DNA from: a virus
Reading direction: 5' to 3' (one strand)
Virus record (IMG/VR): IMGVR_UViG_3300036785_000613
Coordinates: 1-21,263 of that record
Length of the DNA stretch: 21,263 nt
A model generated the notes under the pieces. The model saw only the letters and a list, made by a program, of their open reading frames with translations. It was not told the origin of the DNA and searched no databases. Shown one piece after another: positions 13,468 to 20,678 of this stretch; within the stretch, counting starts at the first letter, position 1, and each line of letters begins with the position of its first letter. The translations under genes and the position numbers were made by a program.

Positions 13468-14837
13468 GCATTCCAGGGGTCATCGTTAGAGGAGGTAGTC
13501 TAATCACTCCGGGTGGTGATCAGGGTGTGCCTGGTGCACCCAGCACCGTGCCGGGTCCTCAGGGCGATAACGCCTACACCTTGAGTAGTCAGGATTTCAC
13601 TGTTCCTGATGTAGGACTCTCTGCGGACCTAACAGTAGAAGATAGTGATTGGATTGCGGTGGGGCAGATGGTTTATCTAGCTAATGGCGCAGGGCCAGAA
13701 GAGGCGCAGGCTTTTAAGGTGACTGCGAAGAATGGAAATGTGGTTACCCTCTGGTGTCCTGAGCCTCCTGGAGTTGCTGAGATTCCCCTTGCTGATTCTA
13801 CTGAAGATGGGTTGATGAGACGAGTCAGCGGGCTAACTACTGATTTTGTAAATGGTACCAATAGTTGTACTAATCTGGTAAATGCGTTGACAGGAGCTTA
13901 CCTGCCGCTCTCAGGCGGAACGTTGACGGGTAGTCTTTCTTGCTTAGGTCTTACTTCCGGTAGTCATACAGTCAATGGGAATCTCCAATGCAATGGAGCC
14001 ATGACTTGCACGAGTGACCTAAGGTGTGGAAACAATCTCTATTTTGCAAATACTCAGTGGCGTTTCGGTTTTGATCCATCCAATGGCAGAATTCACTACT
14101 GGAGTTTTGATAATCGAGCATTGTTTTACTATGACCCTCCTGGAAACCAGTTAGTTATCAGTGGTCACTGCAATGTATCAGGTAATGTTTATGCGGCAGC
14201 GGGAGTTTTTAATACGACAGGAAGTTTTGCAGGTGTCTTAACCTGTTCCACTGATTGTAACATTAGTGGAAATCTAAACGTATGGGGTGGTACAGGGTAT
14301 TTTGGAGGCATTGTTTCTGCGGGTTTGGATGGTTTACGCACTCCTGTTGGAATGCAGAATCGTATCAGTTTCCATTGGAATGGGGCTAACATTTTTGGCA
14401 ATATTGATTCGGCTATTGGCTGGCGTCAGCTAGATTTCACTAGTGATGCAAGGTTAAAGGAGGATATTGCAGCCTCTACCTTCGATTGCTTGGATATAGT
14501 TCTCAGATTACCCCTCCAACAGTTTCGCTGGAAGCCAACTATAAAACCCGAGGATAGTCCTGTTCGAGATGTGGGAGACAAAAGAACTCGAATGCAAGCT
14601 AGGGATGGTAGAACTCCCTTGATTCCGGTGGGCTTTGTTGCCCAACTGTTGTATCAAGTTTTCCCTGAGGCAGTGTGTAAGGGAGATGATGGGGAGGCAG
14701 AACCTAGTCAGAGATTCAACTGGGATGTGGATAAGAATACCATGCTGGCTACCTTAACGGGTGCTATTCAACAGCTTAGTGCCAAGGTGGAATCCCTCGA
14801 AGCCCGAGTGATGGAACTGGAAGGGAGTCCCATCTGA
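13464..14837 (+). CDS. Tail fibre with S74 self-cleaving intramolecular chaperone
   Basis: 457 residues. N-terminus IVRGGSLITPGGDQGVPGAP is shared in pattern with the next fibre and probably anchors it in the virion. Then a short collagen-like VPGPQGD, a beta domain (about 36-110) also present in the wedge-fusion protein, a repeated GTLTGSLS / SGNV.A / SGNLNV beta-strand shaft (about 150-290), and at 327 the S74 start SDARLKEDI. S327 and K332 have the five-residue spacing of the Ser-Lys dyad known from Myrf and endosialidase chaperone domains, so autocleavage before S327 should release a chaperone of about 131 residues after trimerisation. The end is a coiled coil (IQQLSAKVESLEARVMELEG). It overlaps the neighbours by ATGA and TGATG. 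Confidence 0.88.
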   Translation: MSIPGVIVRGGSLITPGGDQGVPGAPSTVPGPQGDNAYTLSSQDFTVPDVGLSADLTVEDSDWIAVGQMVYLANGAGPEEAQAFKVTAKNGNVVTLWCPEPPGVAEIPLADSTEDGLMRRVSGLTTDFVNGTNSCTNLVNALTGAYLPLSGGTLTGSLSCLGLTSGSHTVNGNLQCNGAMTCTSDLRCGNNLYFANTQWRFGFDPSNGRIHYWSFDNRALFYYDPPGNQLVISGHCNVSGNVYAAAGVFNTTGSFAGVLTCSTDCNISGNLNVWGGTGYFGGIVSAGLDGLRTPVGMQNRISFHWNGANIFGNIDSAIGWRQLDFTSDARLKEDIAASTFDCLDIVLRLPLQQFRWKPTIKPEDSPVRDVGDKRTRMQARDGRTPLIPVGFVAQLLYQVFPEAVCKGDDGEAEPSQRFNWDVDKNTMLATLTGAIQQLSAKVESLEARVMELEGSPI

Positions 14838-15967
14838 TGCCTGTTACCGTTCTAGCAGGCAGTTTGGTAACTCCCGGTGGAAAGCAAGGACCTGAAGGAA
14901 TACCTGGACCACCTGGAGGACCTCCGGGACCTCAGGGTGATAAGGGTGACAAGGGTGATAAGGGAGATAAGGGTGATAAGGGAGATATTGGAGATACCGG
15001 AGCAGATTCCACGGTACCAGGACCTCAGGGTGACAAGGGAGATAAGGGGGATAAAGGTGATACCGGAGATACGGGAGCGGATTCTACGGTACCCGGACCA
15101 CCGGGATATGATGGCAATCCCGTGGGAGCCGTTATTATGTGGCCTACCAGCATTGCTCCTTTATACTATCTAAGTTGTGATGGTAGTGAAAAGCTAATAG
15201 TAGACTATCCTGAGCTGGCTGGTGTGTTAGGAGAAATCTATGGTGTAGCTAGTGATGCTAGTTTATTTAAACTGCCTGACTTTAGGAGTAGGACAGCAGT
15301 TGGTATGGGACAGGGACCGGGAGGATTAACCGATAGGGTAATAGGGATAAGAGGAGGCGAGGAAACCAATGTATTAACCGCAGCTACGATGCCTCCTCAC
15401 AGCCATACAATTACCATCTTTGATCCTACTCATTCCCATACGATCACTATCTATGATGGTTCGCATAGTCATCTTATGGATCACTGGCATCCTATTCCCG
15501 GCAACCAGTTCTGGCATAGTCATACCGTGGGCGATCCTACTCATTGGCACTACATGCAAAACAGCCAGCCCATCAATTATGGAGATGCTGGTCTAATAGC
15601 AGGACCATACCAACAACTTTATACCCTGAATGCCGGAGGTTATCGGTACTGGGAAGGATGGACTCAATATGCAGGAGCAGGAATAGTGGTCAACGGAGTT
15701 TATTGCCCGGCAGGTAGTACCACCTGGGCTAGTTCAGCTAGTGCTGATTGGAATCGAACTGGTACGACGACTGCCAATATTACTGCGCAGGCAGGGGGTA
15801 AAGCAACATCAATATCGGCAACCTCCGCTTCGGTTGGAGGGGGAGAAGCACATAACAATATGCCTCCATTCATCGTCCAAAACTACGTTATTAAGGCACT
15901 AGGAGGACAGTCAGAACTTCAAATTCTTCGAAATGAAATTATGGAGTTAAAGAAACTATTACTATGA
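14837..15967 (+). CDS. Collagen-like tail fibre with HxH-rich collar tip
   Basis: 376 residues. Residues 18-93 are Gly-X-Y repeats rich in GDK triplets with two copies of GDTGADSTVPGP (52-63 and 77-88). From 97 a phage tail-collar domain begins (VGAVIMWPTSIAPLYYLSCD, then PELAGVLGEIYG, FKLPDFRSRTAVGMG). After TAATMPPHSH there is a His-rich part with four HSH and two HWH triplets, then a Gly/Ser-rich section and the typical closing NNMPPFIVQNYVIKA. The last 20 residues are a leucine-zipper-like helix. Known collar and T4 gp37 tips use HxH to bind iron along a trimer axis; the same is inferred here. It is probably the receptor-contacting short fibre. It starts on the upstream TGATG overlap. Confidence 0.88.
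   Translation: MPVTVLAGSLVTPGGKQGPEGIPGPPGGPPGPQGDKGDKGDKGDKGDKGDIGDTGADSTVPGPQGDKGDKGDKGDTGDTGADSTVPGPPGYDGNPVGAVIMWPTSIAPLYYLSCDGSEKLIVDYPELAGVLGEIYGVASDASLFKLPDFRSRTAVGMGQGPGGLTDRVIGIRGGEETNVLTAATMPPHSHTITIFDPTHSHTITIYDGSHSHLMDHWHPIPGNQFWHSHTVGDPTHWHYMQNSQPINYGDAGLIAGPYQQLYTLNAGGYRYWEGWTQYAGAGIVVNGVYCPAGSTTWASSASADWNRTGTTTANITAQAGGKATSISATSASVGGGEAHNNMPPFIVQNYVIKALGGQSELQILRNEIMELKKLLL
14936..14980 (+). repeat. Tandem 9-base repeat coding (Gly-Asp-Lys)5
   Basis: Five consecutive GGN-GAY-AAG units; three more follow at 15029-15055 inside a second, 75-base-displaced copy of the surrounding segment (14990-15025 vs 15065-15100). Unit gain or loss keeps the frame. Confidence 0.9.
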
Positions 15968-16329
15968 GTATATATACAACAACGTATAAAATGAGGTATG
16001 CTATTCCTAGCTTACAACAGCAAATAGAAGTAGCAGTTATGCATTCGGCGGAGGATATTCATAATGAAGATCCTGCAACACCTGATCACGAGAATAGAAT
16101 GTTATGGGCTAACTGGGCTACTAAAAATTCTAGCATGGCTTGGATACCCTTCTCGTGGCCCGTGTCATTTAATCCTACCATTATTGCTGCTGTTGAGGCA
16201 GATCCCACGGGAGCTTCTATACTAGATGCTGATGTACAGTTTGCAGTTAATTCAGTATTACCTATTGTGTTAGCTGATTGGTTAGCTAATCCTCCCTCCG
16301 GAGCAATCTCTTCCGCAATGAGAAAGTAA
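15964..16329 (+). CDS. Small conserved-type phage protein of unknown function
   Basis: 121 residues from an ATGA overlap with the collar fibre. It has the layout of a small family I have seen beside tail fibre genes: an N-terminal helix (YAIPSLQQQIEVAVMHSAED) followed by 'NE.P.TPDHENRMLWA', a segment of hydrophobic residues around FNPTIIAAVEA, and DADVQFAVNSVLP near the end. These match a recurring pattern (NE-P-T-x-NH-x-NR...W-A ... D-x-x-x-Q-F-x-V-N-S). No function is established that I know of. A structural adaptor or fibre accessory role is inferred from location. Confidence 0.6.
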   Translation: MSIYTTTYKMRYAIPSLQQQIEVAVMHSAEDIHNEDPATPDHENRMLWANWATKNSSMAWIPFSWPVSFNPTIIAAVEADPTGASILDADVQFAVNSVLPIVLADWLANPPSGAISSAMRK

Positions 16330-16331
16330 TT

Positions 16332-16574
16332 ATGCACCTTAATACCTTATTTCGAAAAGACTCAGTAGAGTTAAACTCTTATCTAGCTAAGCATCCAATA
16401 GGAAGGACCATGGTAGCCTCAGATGGATCCAAAACTTGGACCGTTAAGGATGTTGTGTTCAAAACTGATTTACCTCCAGATCCAGAGATGGGTGATATGG
16501 TTATGGTACAGGTGATTTTAGAGAGTCCTGATGCGCCAGAAGCCACACGATCAACGATAGCGCCCCCAATTTAA
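16332..16574 (+). CDS. Small hypothetical protein at end of fibre island
   Basis: 80 residues, two bases after the previous stop (AGTAATTATG). Contains a central beta-like stretch (TMVASDGSKTWTVKDVVF) and a second strand (DMVMVQVILES), flanked by a polar N-terminus and a Pro-ending C-terminus. Not recognised. Its stop TAA (16572-16574) is the left arm of repeat copy 5. Confidence 0.55.
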   Translation: MHLNTLFRKDSVELNSYLAKHPIGRTMVASDGSKTWTVKDVVFKTDLPPDPEMGDMVMVQVILESPDAPEATRSTIAPPI

Positions 16575-16589
16575 TAACCATTATTAAAT
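16569..16589. repeat. Stop-hairpin-start element, copy 5
   Basis: ATTTAATAACCATTATTAAA plus a closing T; 9-bp arms around CCA (16578-16580). Tandem in-frame stop TAA TAA (16572-16577); the next ATG (16588) overlaps the right arm. Confidence 0.92.
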
Positions 16590-17775
16590 GAGTACCGCAC
16601 AATTACCTCTATTCAATTTTGATTCCTCCATTGTCCCGGACATAGACTTCTGTGTTAAGGATGCCTCTCAAATTGAATCAGATATGATTAGTAATTATGA
16701 GGGAGCCTTTCTTCTATTAACCCAGATGGCTATGACCCTGGGGCGAGGTGATCCCCGTAGATTATTCCTATTAACCATTGCCTATCAAATAGTGGTACAG
16801 CGTTCCATCGTAGACTCGACGGGTAAGGAGAACCTACTCAAATATTCACATGGGGGTAATCTGGAAAACATTGGAGCGATGTATGGAGAGCGAGCAAAGC
16901 GAATTAAGGCAACCTTCGCAACCGTTACCCTGGAATTTAGGGTAGCTAACACCATTACCACCGATTGTCCCATACCCGAGGGAACCCTGGTACAAAGTGG
17001 GAATGCACTTCAATTTGCAACAGTGGTACCTTCCAATATTCAGGCGGGTACCCTAACCACCACAGTTAAAGCCAAAGCAGTAGCATCGGGTGAGAAGTAT
17101 AATCATCTGGTTCCCGGACAGATTAATCAGTTAGTTAGTTGGAATAGTCCCTTTCTGGTTAATGCCGTTAATATTACCACCAGTGGAGGAGGAGCTAGTG
17201 TTGAGTCAGATGATCATTTGCGAGCTAGAATCTGGTTTACTCCGGAATCCTTTTCCACCGCGGGACCCAAGGAAGCATATATGTATTGGGCGGGTAGTGC
17301 AAATCCCAGCATTATCGATGTTAGTGTTTGGAGTGCTCCCGAGGTTGCGGGACAGGTATATGTTTATCCCCTAATGACTAATGGTCAGTTACCTGATCAG
17401 GAGGTAATAGATCAGGTATATGCCAAGTGCAATGCCGATGATATTAGACCCCTGACTGATCAACTATTTGTACAAGCTCCCACTGCCTCGGGTTTTGTAG
17501 CTACCGTAGAGTTTTGGATAGACAAAGCCAATGCTCGATTTGAGGATAGCTTACGAGATGCGGTTTACAAAGCTTATGAAGATTGGATACTTTGGCAATC
17601 ATCAAAGATAGGTTTGGATATTAATCCCTCAAAGTTGGATCAGATGATGGTGGATGCGGGAGCTAAACGTACCAACATTATTAGTCCTGTCTTCACAGTA
17701 ATTGATGCAAAACATTTAGCTATATGTGATATTCCCAACTCACTATGTACCTATAAAGGATTGGAGGAGAAATAA
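16588..17775 (+). CDS. J: Baseplate wedge protein J
   Basis: 395 residues (P2 gpJ is about 300). It starts on repeat copy 5. The central part is typical of the baseplate J family: LEFRVANTITTDCPIPEGTL (strand with 'ip.Gt'), QAGTLTTTVKAKAVASGEKY ('...v.A...G...N'), then TTSGGGASVESDDHLRARI ('t.GGaD.EsDe.lR.Ri') and 'STAGPKEAYMYWAG', SIIDVSVWSAPEVAGQVYVY, RPLTDQLFVQAP. The N-terminal 100 residues are mainly helical (LLLTQMAMTLGRGDPRRLFL), longer than in P2. The product joins wedges at the baseplate periphery with W and I. W lies about 5 kb upstream, separated by the fibre genes. Confidence 0.9.
   Translation: MSTAQLPLFNFDSSIVPDIDFCVKDASQIESDMISNYEGAFLLLTQMAMTLGRGDPRRLFLLTIAYQIVVQRSIVDSTGKENLLKYSHGGNLENIGAMYGERAKRIKATFATVTLEFRVANTITTDCPIPEGTLVQSGNALQFATVVPSNIQAGTLTTTVKAKAVASGEKYNHLVPGQINQLVSWNSPFLVNAVNITTSGGGASVESDDHLRARIWFTPESFSTAGPKEAYMYWAGSANPSIIDVSVWSAPEVAGQVYVYPLMTNGQLPDQEVIDQVYAKCNADDIRPLTDQLFVQAPTASGFVATVEFWIDKANARFEDSLRDAVYKAYEDWILWQSSKIGLDINPSKLDQMMVDAGAKRTNIISPVFTVIDAKHLAICDIPNSLCTYKGLEEK
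17763..17769 (+). promoter_or_regulatory. Ribosome binding site fixing start at 17777
   Basis: GGAGGAG, seven bases before ATG 17777. The frame is open upstream to 17726, but that start lies within gene J and has no comparable site, so 17777 is chosen. Confidence 0.75.
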
Positions 17776-17776
17776 A

Positions 17777-18175
17777 ATGGCCCTGAAAGAAGACCTAGAT
17801 GCTATTCGAGCCTCAATCGAGGAACTAAGTAAACGCATGACCGCATTAGAGGAAAGGTGGAAACCACCTCCAATGATGTCAACTCCCTTTGGGCCTGATG
17901 ATCCCGAGTTTCAGCAGGGTCAGGGTAATACTCTCGTTACTACCCCTAGGGATGATAGTTTTTCTCATCCTGATGATCCATTGGGAATTATGCCGGTGGT
18001 GGAGGGAAAACAGCTACCTTCATTTAAGATACCTCCTAAGCCTTCTAAGGGTGGAGGATTCGTTCTTCCCTCTGAACTACAGTCTGTTTTATATCCCCTA
18101 ACTCCTCCCGCTGAAATGCCACCTCGACCCAAAGAACTACCTTTGTTTGTAAAGATACTTAGCCCCGATGTTTAA
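17777..18175 (+). CDS. Coiled-coil / proline-rich protein between J and I
   Basis: 132 residues with start at 17777, one base after the J stop. The first 30 residues form a clear heptad helix (LDAIRASIEELSKRMTALEE). The remainder is low-complexity, Pro/Gly/Asp-rich (PFGPDDPEFQQGQGNTLV, LPSFKIPPKPSKGGGFVLPS, TPPAEMPPRPKELPLFVK) and probably extended. It overlaps gpI by 8 bases. In P2, I directly follows J, so this is an inserted gene. A trimeric or dimeric linker in the wedge is a guess from structure; not recognised. Confidence 0.65.
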   Translation: MALKEDLDAIRASIEELSKRMTALEERWKPPPMMSTPFGPDDPEFQQGQGNTLVTTPRDDSFSHPDDPLGIMPVVEGKQLPSFKIPPKPSKGGGFVLPSELQSVLYPLTPPAEMPPRPKELPLFVKILSPDV

Positions 18176-18725
18176 AACCATAGATATAGTTCCCTCCAGC
18201 CTTCGAGATGATCCCCAGGTGCAGGCTATGTGTGTGGCACTCGATGAGGAGTTGAAGGAGGTTTATAATTGTATTCCCTCGATCTGCTTCATACCCTTTA
18301 TTAAACAGTTAGAGCCTCCCTTATTGGATATCTTAGGTTGGCAATTTCATGTAGACGTTTGGGCGGGTTGGGATGTTACCCTAGATAATGAAACCAAACG
18401 AGAGTTGATTCTACAGTCCATTCAATGGCATGCTAAGAAGGGTACCAAGTGGGCGGTGGAGCAGGTATTACAAACGGTATTTAAGACGGGTAGAGTAACG
18501 GAATGGTATGAGTATGGTGGAAGACCTTATTTCTTTAGAATCACTACCGACGAGGATATTGTCGATATTACCAAAATGTTAAGGGTATTGGATGCCGTTT
18601 ATGCCCTTAAGAATGAGAGGAGTTGGTTGGATGAGTTTATTAGGACGAGGGTACAGGGTCAACTCCTGTTTGTAGGTATGGTCGTTACCCATCAAATCAC
18701 CACCAGAATCCGAATGGCTAAATAA
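18168..18725 (+). CDS. I: Baseplate wedge protein I (tail protein I)
   Basis: 185 residues. Family features are clear: VPSSLRDDPQVQAMCVALDE ('lP.sl..d....a...ald.el') followed by PPLLDILGWQFHVDVW ('p..lLd.LA.q..vd.w'), KRELILQSIQWHAKKGTKWA ('kr..i......H..kGT..Av'), VTEWYEYGGRPYFFRI. P2 gpI binds J and the fibre H at the baseplate edge; the next gene here is a fibre, in keeping with J-I-H order. Its stop is TAA at 18723-18725 in repeat copy 6. Confidence 0.92.
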   Translation: MFKTIDIVPSSLRDDPQVQAMCVALDEELKEVYNCIPSICFIPFIKQLEPPLLDILGWQFHVDVWAGWDVTLDNETKRELILQSIQWHAKKGTKWAVEQVLQTVFKTGRVTEWYEYGGRPYFFRITTDEDIVDITKMLRVLDAVYALKNERSWLDEFIRTRVQGQLLFVGMVVTHQITTRIRMAK

Positions 18726-18738
18726 TAATGGTTATTAA
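18722..18738. repeat. Stop-hairpin-start element, copy 6 (inverted)
   Basis: Reads ATAATAATGGTTATTAA on +, i.e. the reverse complement of the other copies with TGG instead of CCA at the centre (18729-18731); 6-bp arms. It still gives in-frame TAA TAA (18723-18728) to the upstream gene; the next ATG (18742) follows after three to four bases. Confidence 0.88.
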
Positions 18739-18741
18739 TCT

Positions 18742-20676
18742 ATGTCTAACTTTAAAAATCAGCAGTTAACGGATGTGGGCTGGGATGCCCTGTCCGTAGC
18801 TCTGGGAGGGGGTCGTATAACCTTCTTCAAAATGCAGGCCGGTGATGGAAATATTGTCGCTGATGGCGCAATTCCTCCCATGGTAGGTTTGGTTAATCCC
18901 AAGACAGATATTGGAATTCATAAGTATGAAATTGACGATCATGGTCAGATTACCCTTTATGGAAACATTGCTAGTTCCACCCTTCCCACCGGATTCACCT
19001 TTCGGGAGTTAGGTATCTTTGTTTCTGTGGAACCTCCTGAAGCGGGAGTGGGAGGTACTCCCATGCCTCCCTCCATAGTGGTGACGCCTCCCACCGATAC
19101 CGCACCTGACATACCGGATCCAACGACCGGTACCGCGATCATGTACTCGTACTGTAACTCCTATACCTACTCGGATTATATTCCAGGAAGTGGAGAAACT
19201 ACGGATGTGGTTAATACCATTCAGGTAACGGTTAAGATTGACAAGGCTGCCAATATCGAGGTTATCATTACCGAGGGACAACAGCTCTCACTCGAGAATA
19301 TTGGTCCCCCTAGCGTGGGCGCGGGTCCCTGGAGTCATACCCAGGCTAATGTTGCTTATATAAAACGATTAGTTGCGGGACCCATGACCGAGATTAGTGA
19401 GGATGCCAACACCATTAAGATAGGTCAGAAACAACTTTCCTTTAGTGCGATCCTATATGTTGCATTGGGTAATCCAAATGTGGCTCCTCACTTTTCCAGT
19501 ATTTGGAACGCGATGTACTGGTTGTCTCAATATATTTTGGGACCTGGAGTTACTATATGGATTAGAGTTTATCCCGGGGTCTACTGGCAGAATTGGTGCG
19601 TTTACATGGATCATGTTAACGGCCAACAGATAGTTATTGAGGGAGTGGGCTCAGATGGACAGCCAGATGGAGATTCCTATTTCTCGGGGGTTAGTGCAAT
19701 CTCAGGAGGTCCCTGGGGTTGGTATGTAACCTTGTCAGGATGCACCAACATGAGAAACATTCGTCCCGGTAGTTGGCTGAATGTTTGGCATGGAGGGGGA
19801 TCACGATATTTGAGTAGTGCCTTGTTGGGAGGGTTTTTTCCGGTGCATGCTGTGGCGGGAAATACGGTGACAGTTATCATCCCCTGGGCAGAAGGAAGTT
19901 GGCCTAGCTTGGAGGGATTCGGAGGGGGATACTTTAGTGTCGTCAATGTTCTTCTGGGTATTACAGTTGCGGGCCAATATGGAGCAGTTATTGGTAATCA
20001 TGGAATTGGACAATTCAGAAATATTGGTATTTACAATGGAGCACCTCGACGGGACAATTGGTGTGTTAATGGTTTTGGGATCTTTGGTCCCTCCAATATT
20101 TATCGATGTGGAGTCTACGGATTCTTTAACAACCGAGGAGAGAACGGAGGGTTTGCTATTGTATCTTATGGCACCGCGCTTTACTATTGTAGTTCCACCC
20201 TCAATTCGACAGGTATGATTGTTTGTGGCGATGGTACCGCTGCTTGCTGTTATTGCTCCTTCTGTCATAATGGAATAATGGGAATCTGGACCCAGGGAGG
20301 CACCACTTACTCACATCGAGGTTATGTCTTTGTTGCCGGGAATGGTTACGCTTACCATGGAGCAGCACTGCTGGTTGCGGTGAGATCCATTTTCATTAGT
20401 CAGGGTGCAATTGAGGGAGCCTACTATACCGGTAATTGGTGGTCTGTTTATAATGCGACATATGGTATGTATATGACTCACCAGAGTGAGTATATTCAAA
20501 GCTCTGTAAATGATTCCCTAACTATGGTTTACAATGGTAGAATAGGAACTACTGATCAACTTGATCTAGCAATTCAGGGACTCTCAGTTTGTAATTCAGC
20601 CTCGATCTATGGTAGCCGTAGATTCAACATCCCCGTTAATCGTTTGTCTTGGGATGGTTGTATAATCTATGGCTAA
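18742..20676 (+). CDS. Large tail fibre: tail-collar-type anchor plus beta-helix body
   Basis: 644 residues. Residues 1-190 resemble phage fibre anchors of the tail-collar (DUF3751-like, P2 H-like) type: FKNQQLTDVGWDALSVALGG, FFKMQAGDG, FTFRELGIF, then TIQVTVKIDKAANIEVIITE; a Pro/Thr-rich insertion (about 95-130) interrupts it. From about 240 a long Gly/Tyr/Trp/Asn-rich body with repeating short strands (GVTIWIRVYPGVYWQNWCVY, then QIVIEGVGS and so on) looks like a right-handed beta-helix of the tailspike kind. Near 480-510 there is a Cys cluster (CGDGTAACCYCSFC). It follows gpI, as H does in P2. Enzymatic activity on host surface polysaccharide is possible; no catalytic residues can be named. 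No fibre-assembly chaperone gene (gpG-like) follows. Confidence 0.85.
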   Translation: MSNFKNQQLTDVGWDALSVALGGGRITFFKMQAGDGNIVADGAIPPMVGLVNPKTDIGIHKYEIDDHGQITLYGNIASSTLPTGFTFRELGIFVSVEPPEAGVGGTPMPPSIVVTPPTDTAPDIPDPTTGTAIMYSYCNSYTYSDYIPGSGETTDVVNTIQVTVKIDKAANIEVIITEGQQLSLENIGPPSVGAGPWSHTQANVAYIKRLVAGPMTEISEDANTIKIGQKQLSFSAILYVALGNPNVAPHFSSIWNAMYWLSQYILGPGVTIWIRVYPGVYWQNWCVYMDHVNGQQIVIEGVGSDGQPDGDSYFSGVSAISGGPWGWYVTLSGCTNMRNIRPGSWLNVWHGGGSRYLSSALLGGFFPVHAVAGNTVTVIIPWAEGSWPSLEGFGGGYFSVVNVLLGITVAGQYGAVIGNHGIGQFRNIGIYNGAPRRDNWCVNGFGIFGPSNIYRCGVYGFFNNRGENGGFAIVSYGTALYYCSSTLNSTGMIVCGDGTAACCYCSFCHNGIMGIWTQGGTTYSHRGYVFVAGNGYAYHGAALLVAVRSIFISQGAIEGAYYTGNWWSVYNATYGMYMTHQSEYIQSSVNDSLTMVYNGRIGTTDQLDLAIQGLSVCNSASIYGSRRFNIPVNRLSWDGCIIYG

Positions 20677-20678
20677 AA

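Noticed and set aside
14936-15060. Short direct repeats as a CRISPR array
   Set aside because: Nine-base units with no spacers, in frame with Gly-X-Y coding sequence.
14877-15173. 98-codon ORF in another frame over the collagen-like repeat
   Set aside because: Repeated GDK codons create an open Arg/Ile/Val-rich shadow frame; the collagen-collar frame is clearly the real one.
17726-17776. Longer start for the protein between J and I
   Set aside because: It lies wholly in the J coding region and lacks a ribosome binding site, whereas GGAGGAG precedes ATG 17777.
19801-20268. 155-codon minus-strand ORF opposite the large fibre
   Set aside because: No ribosome binding site or recognisable motif; it lies opposite a well-supported beta-helix gene, and no other minus-strand gene exists here.
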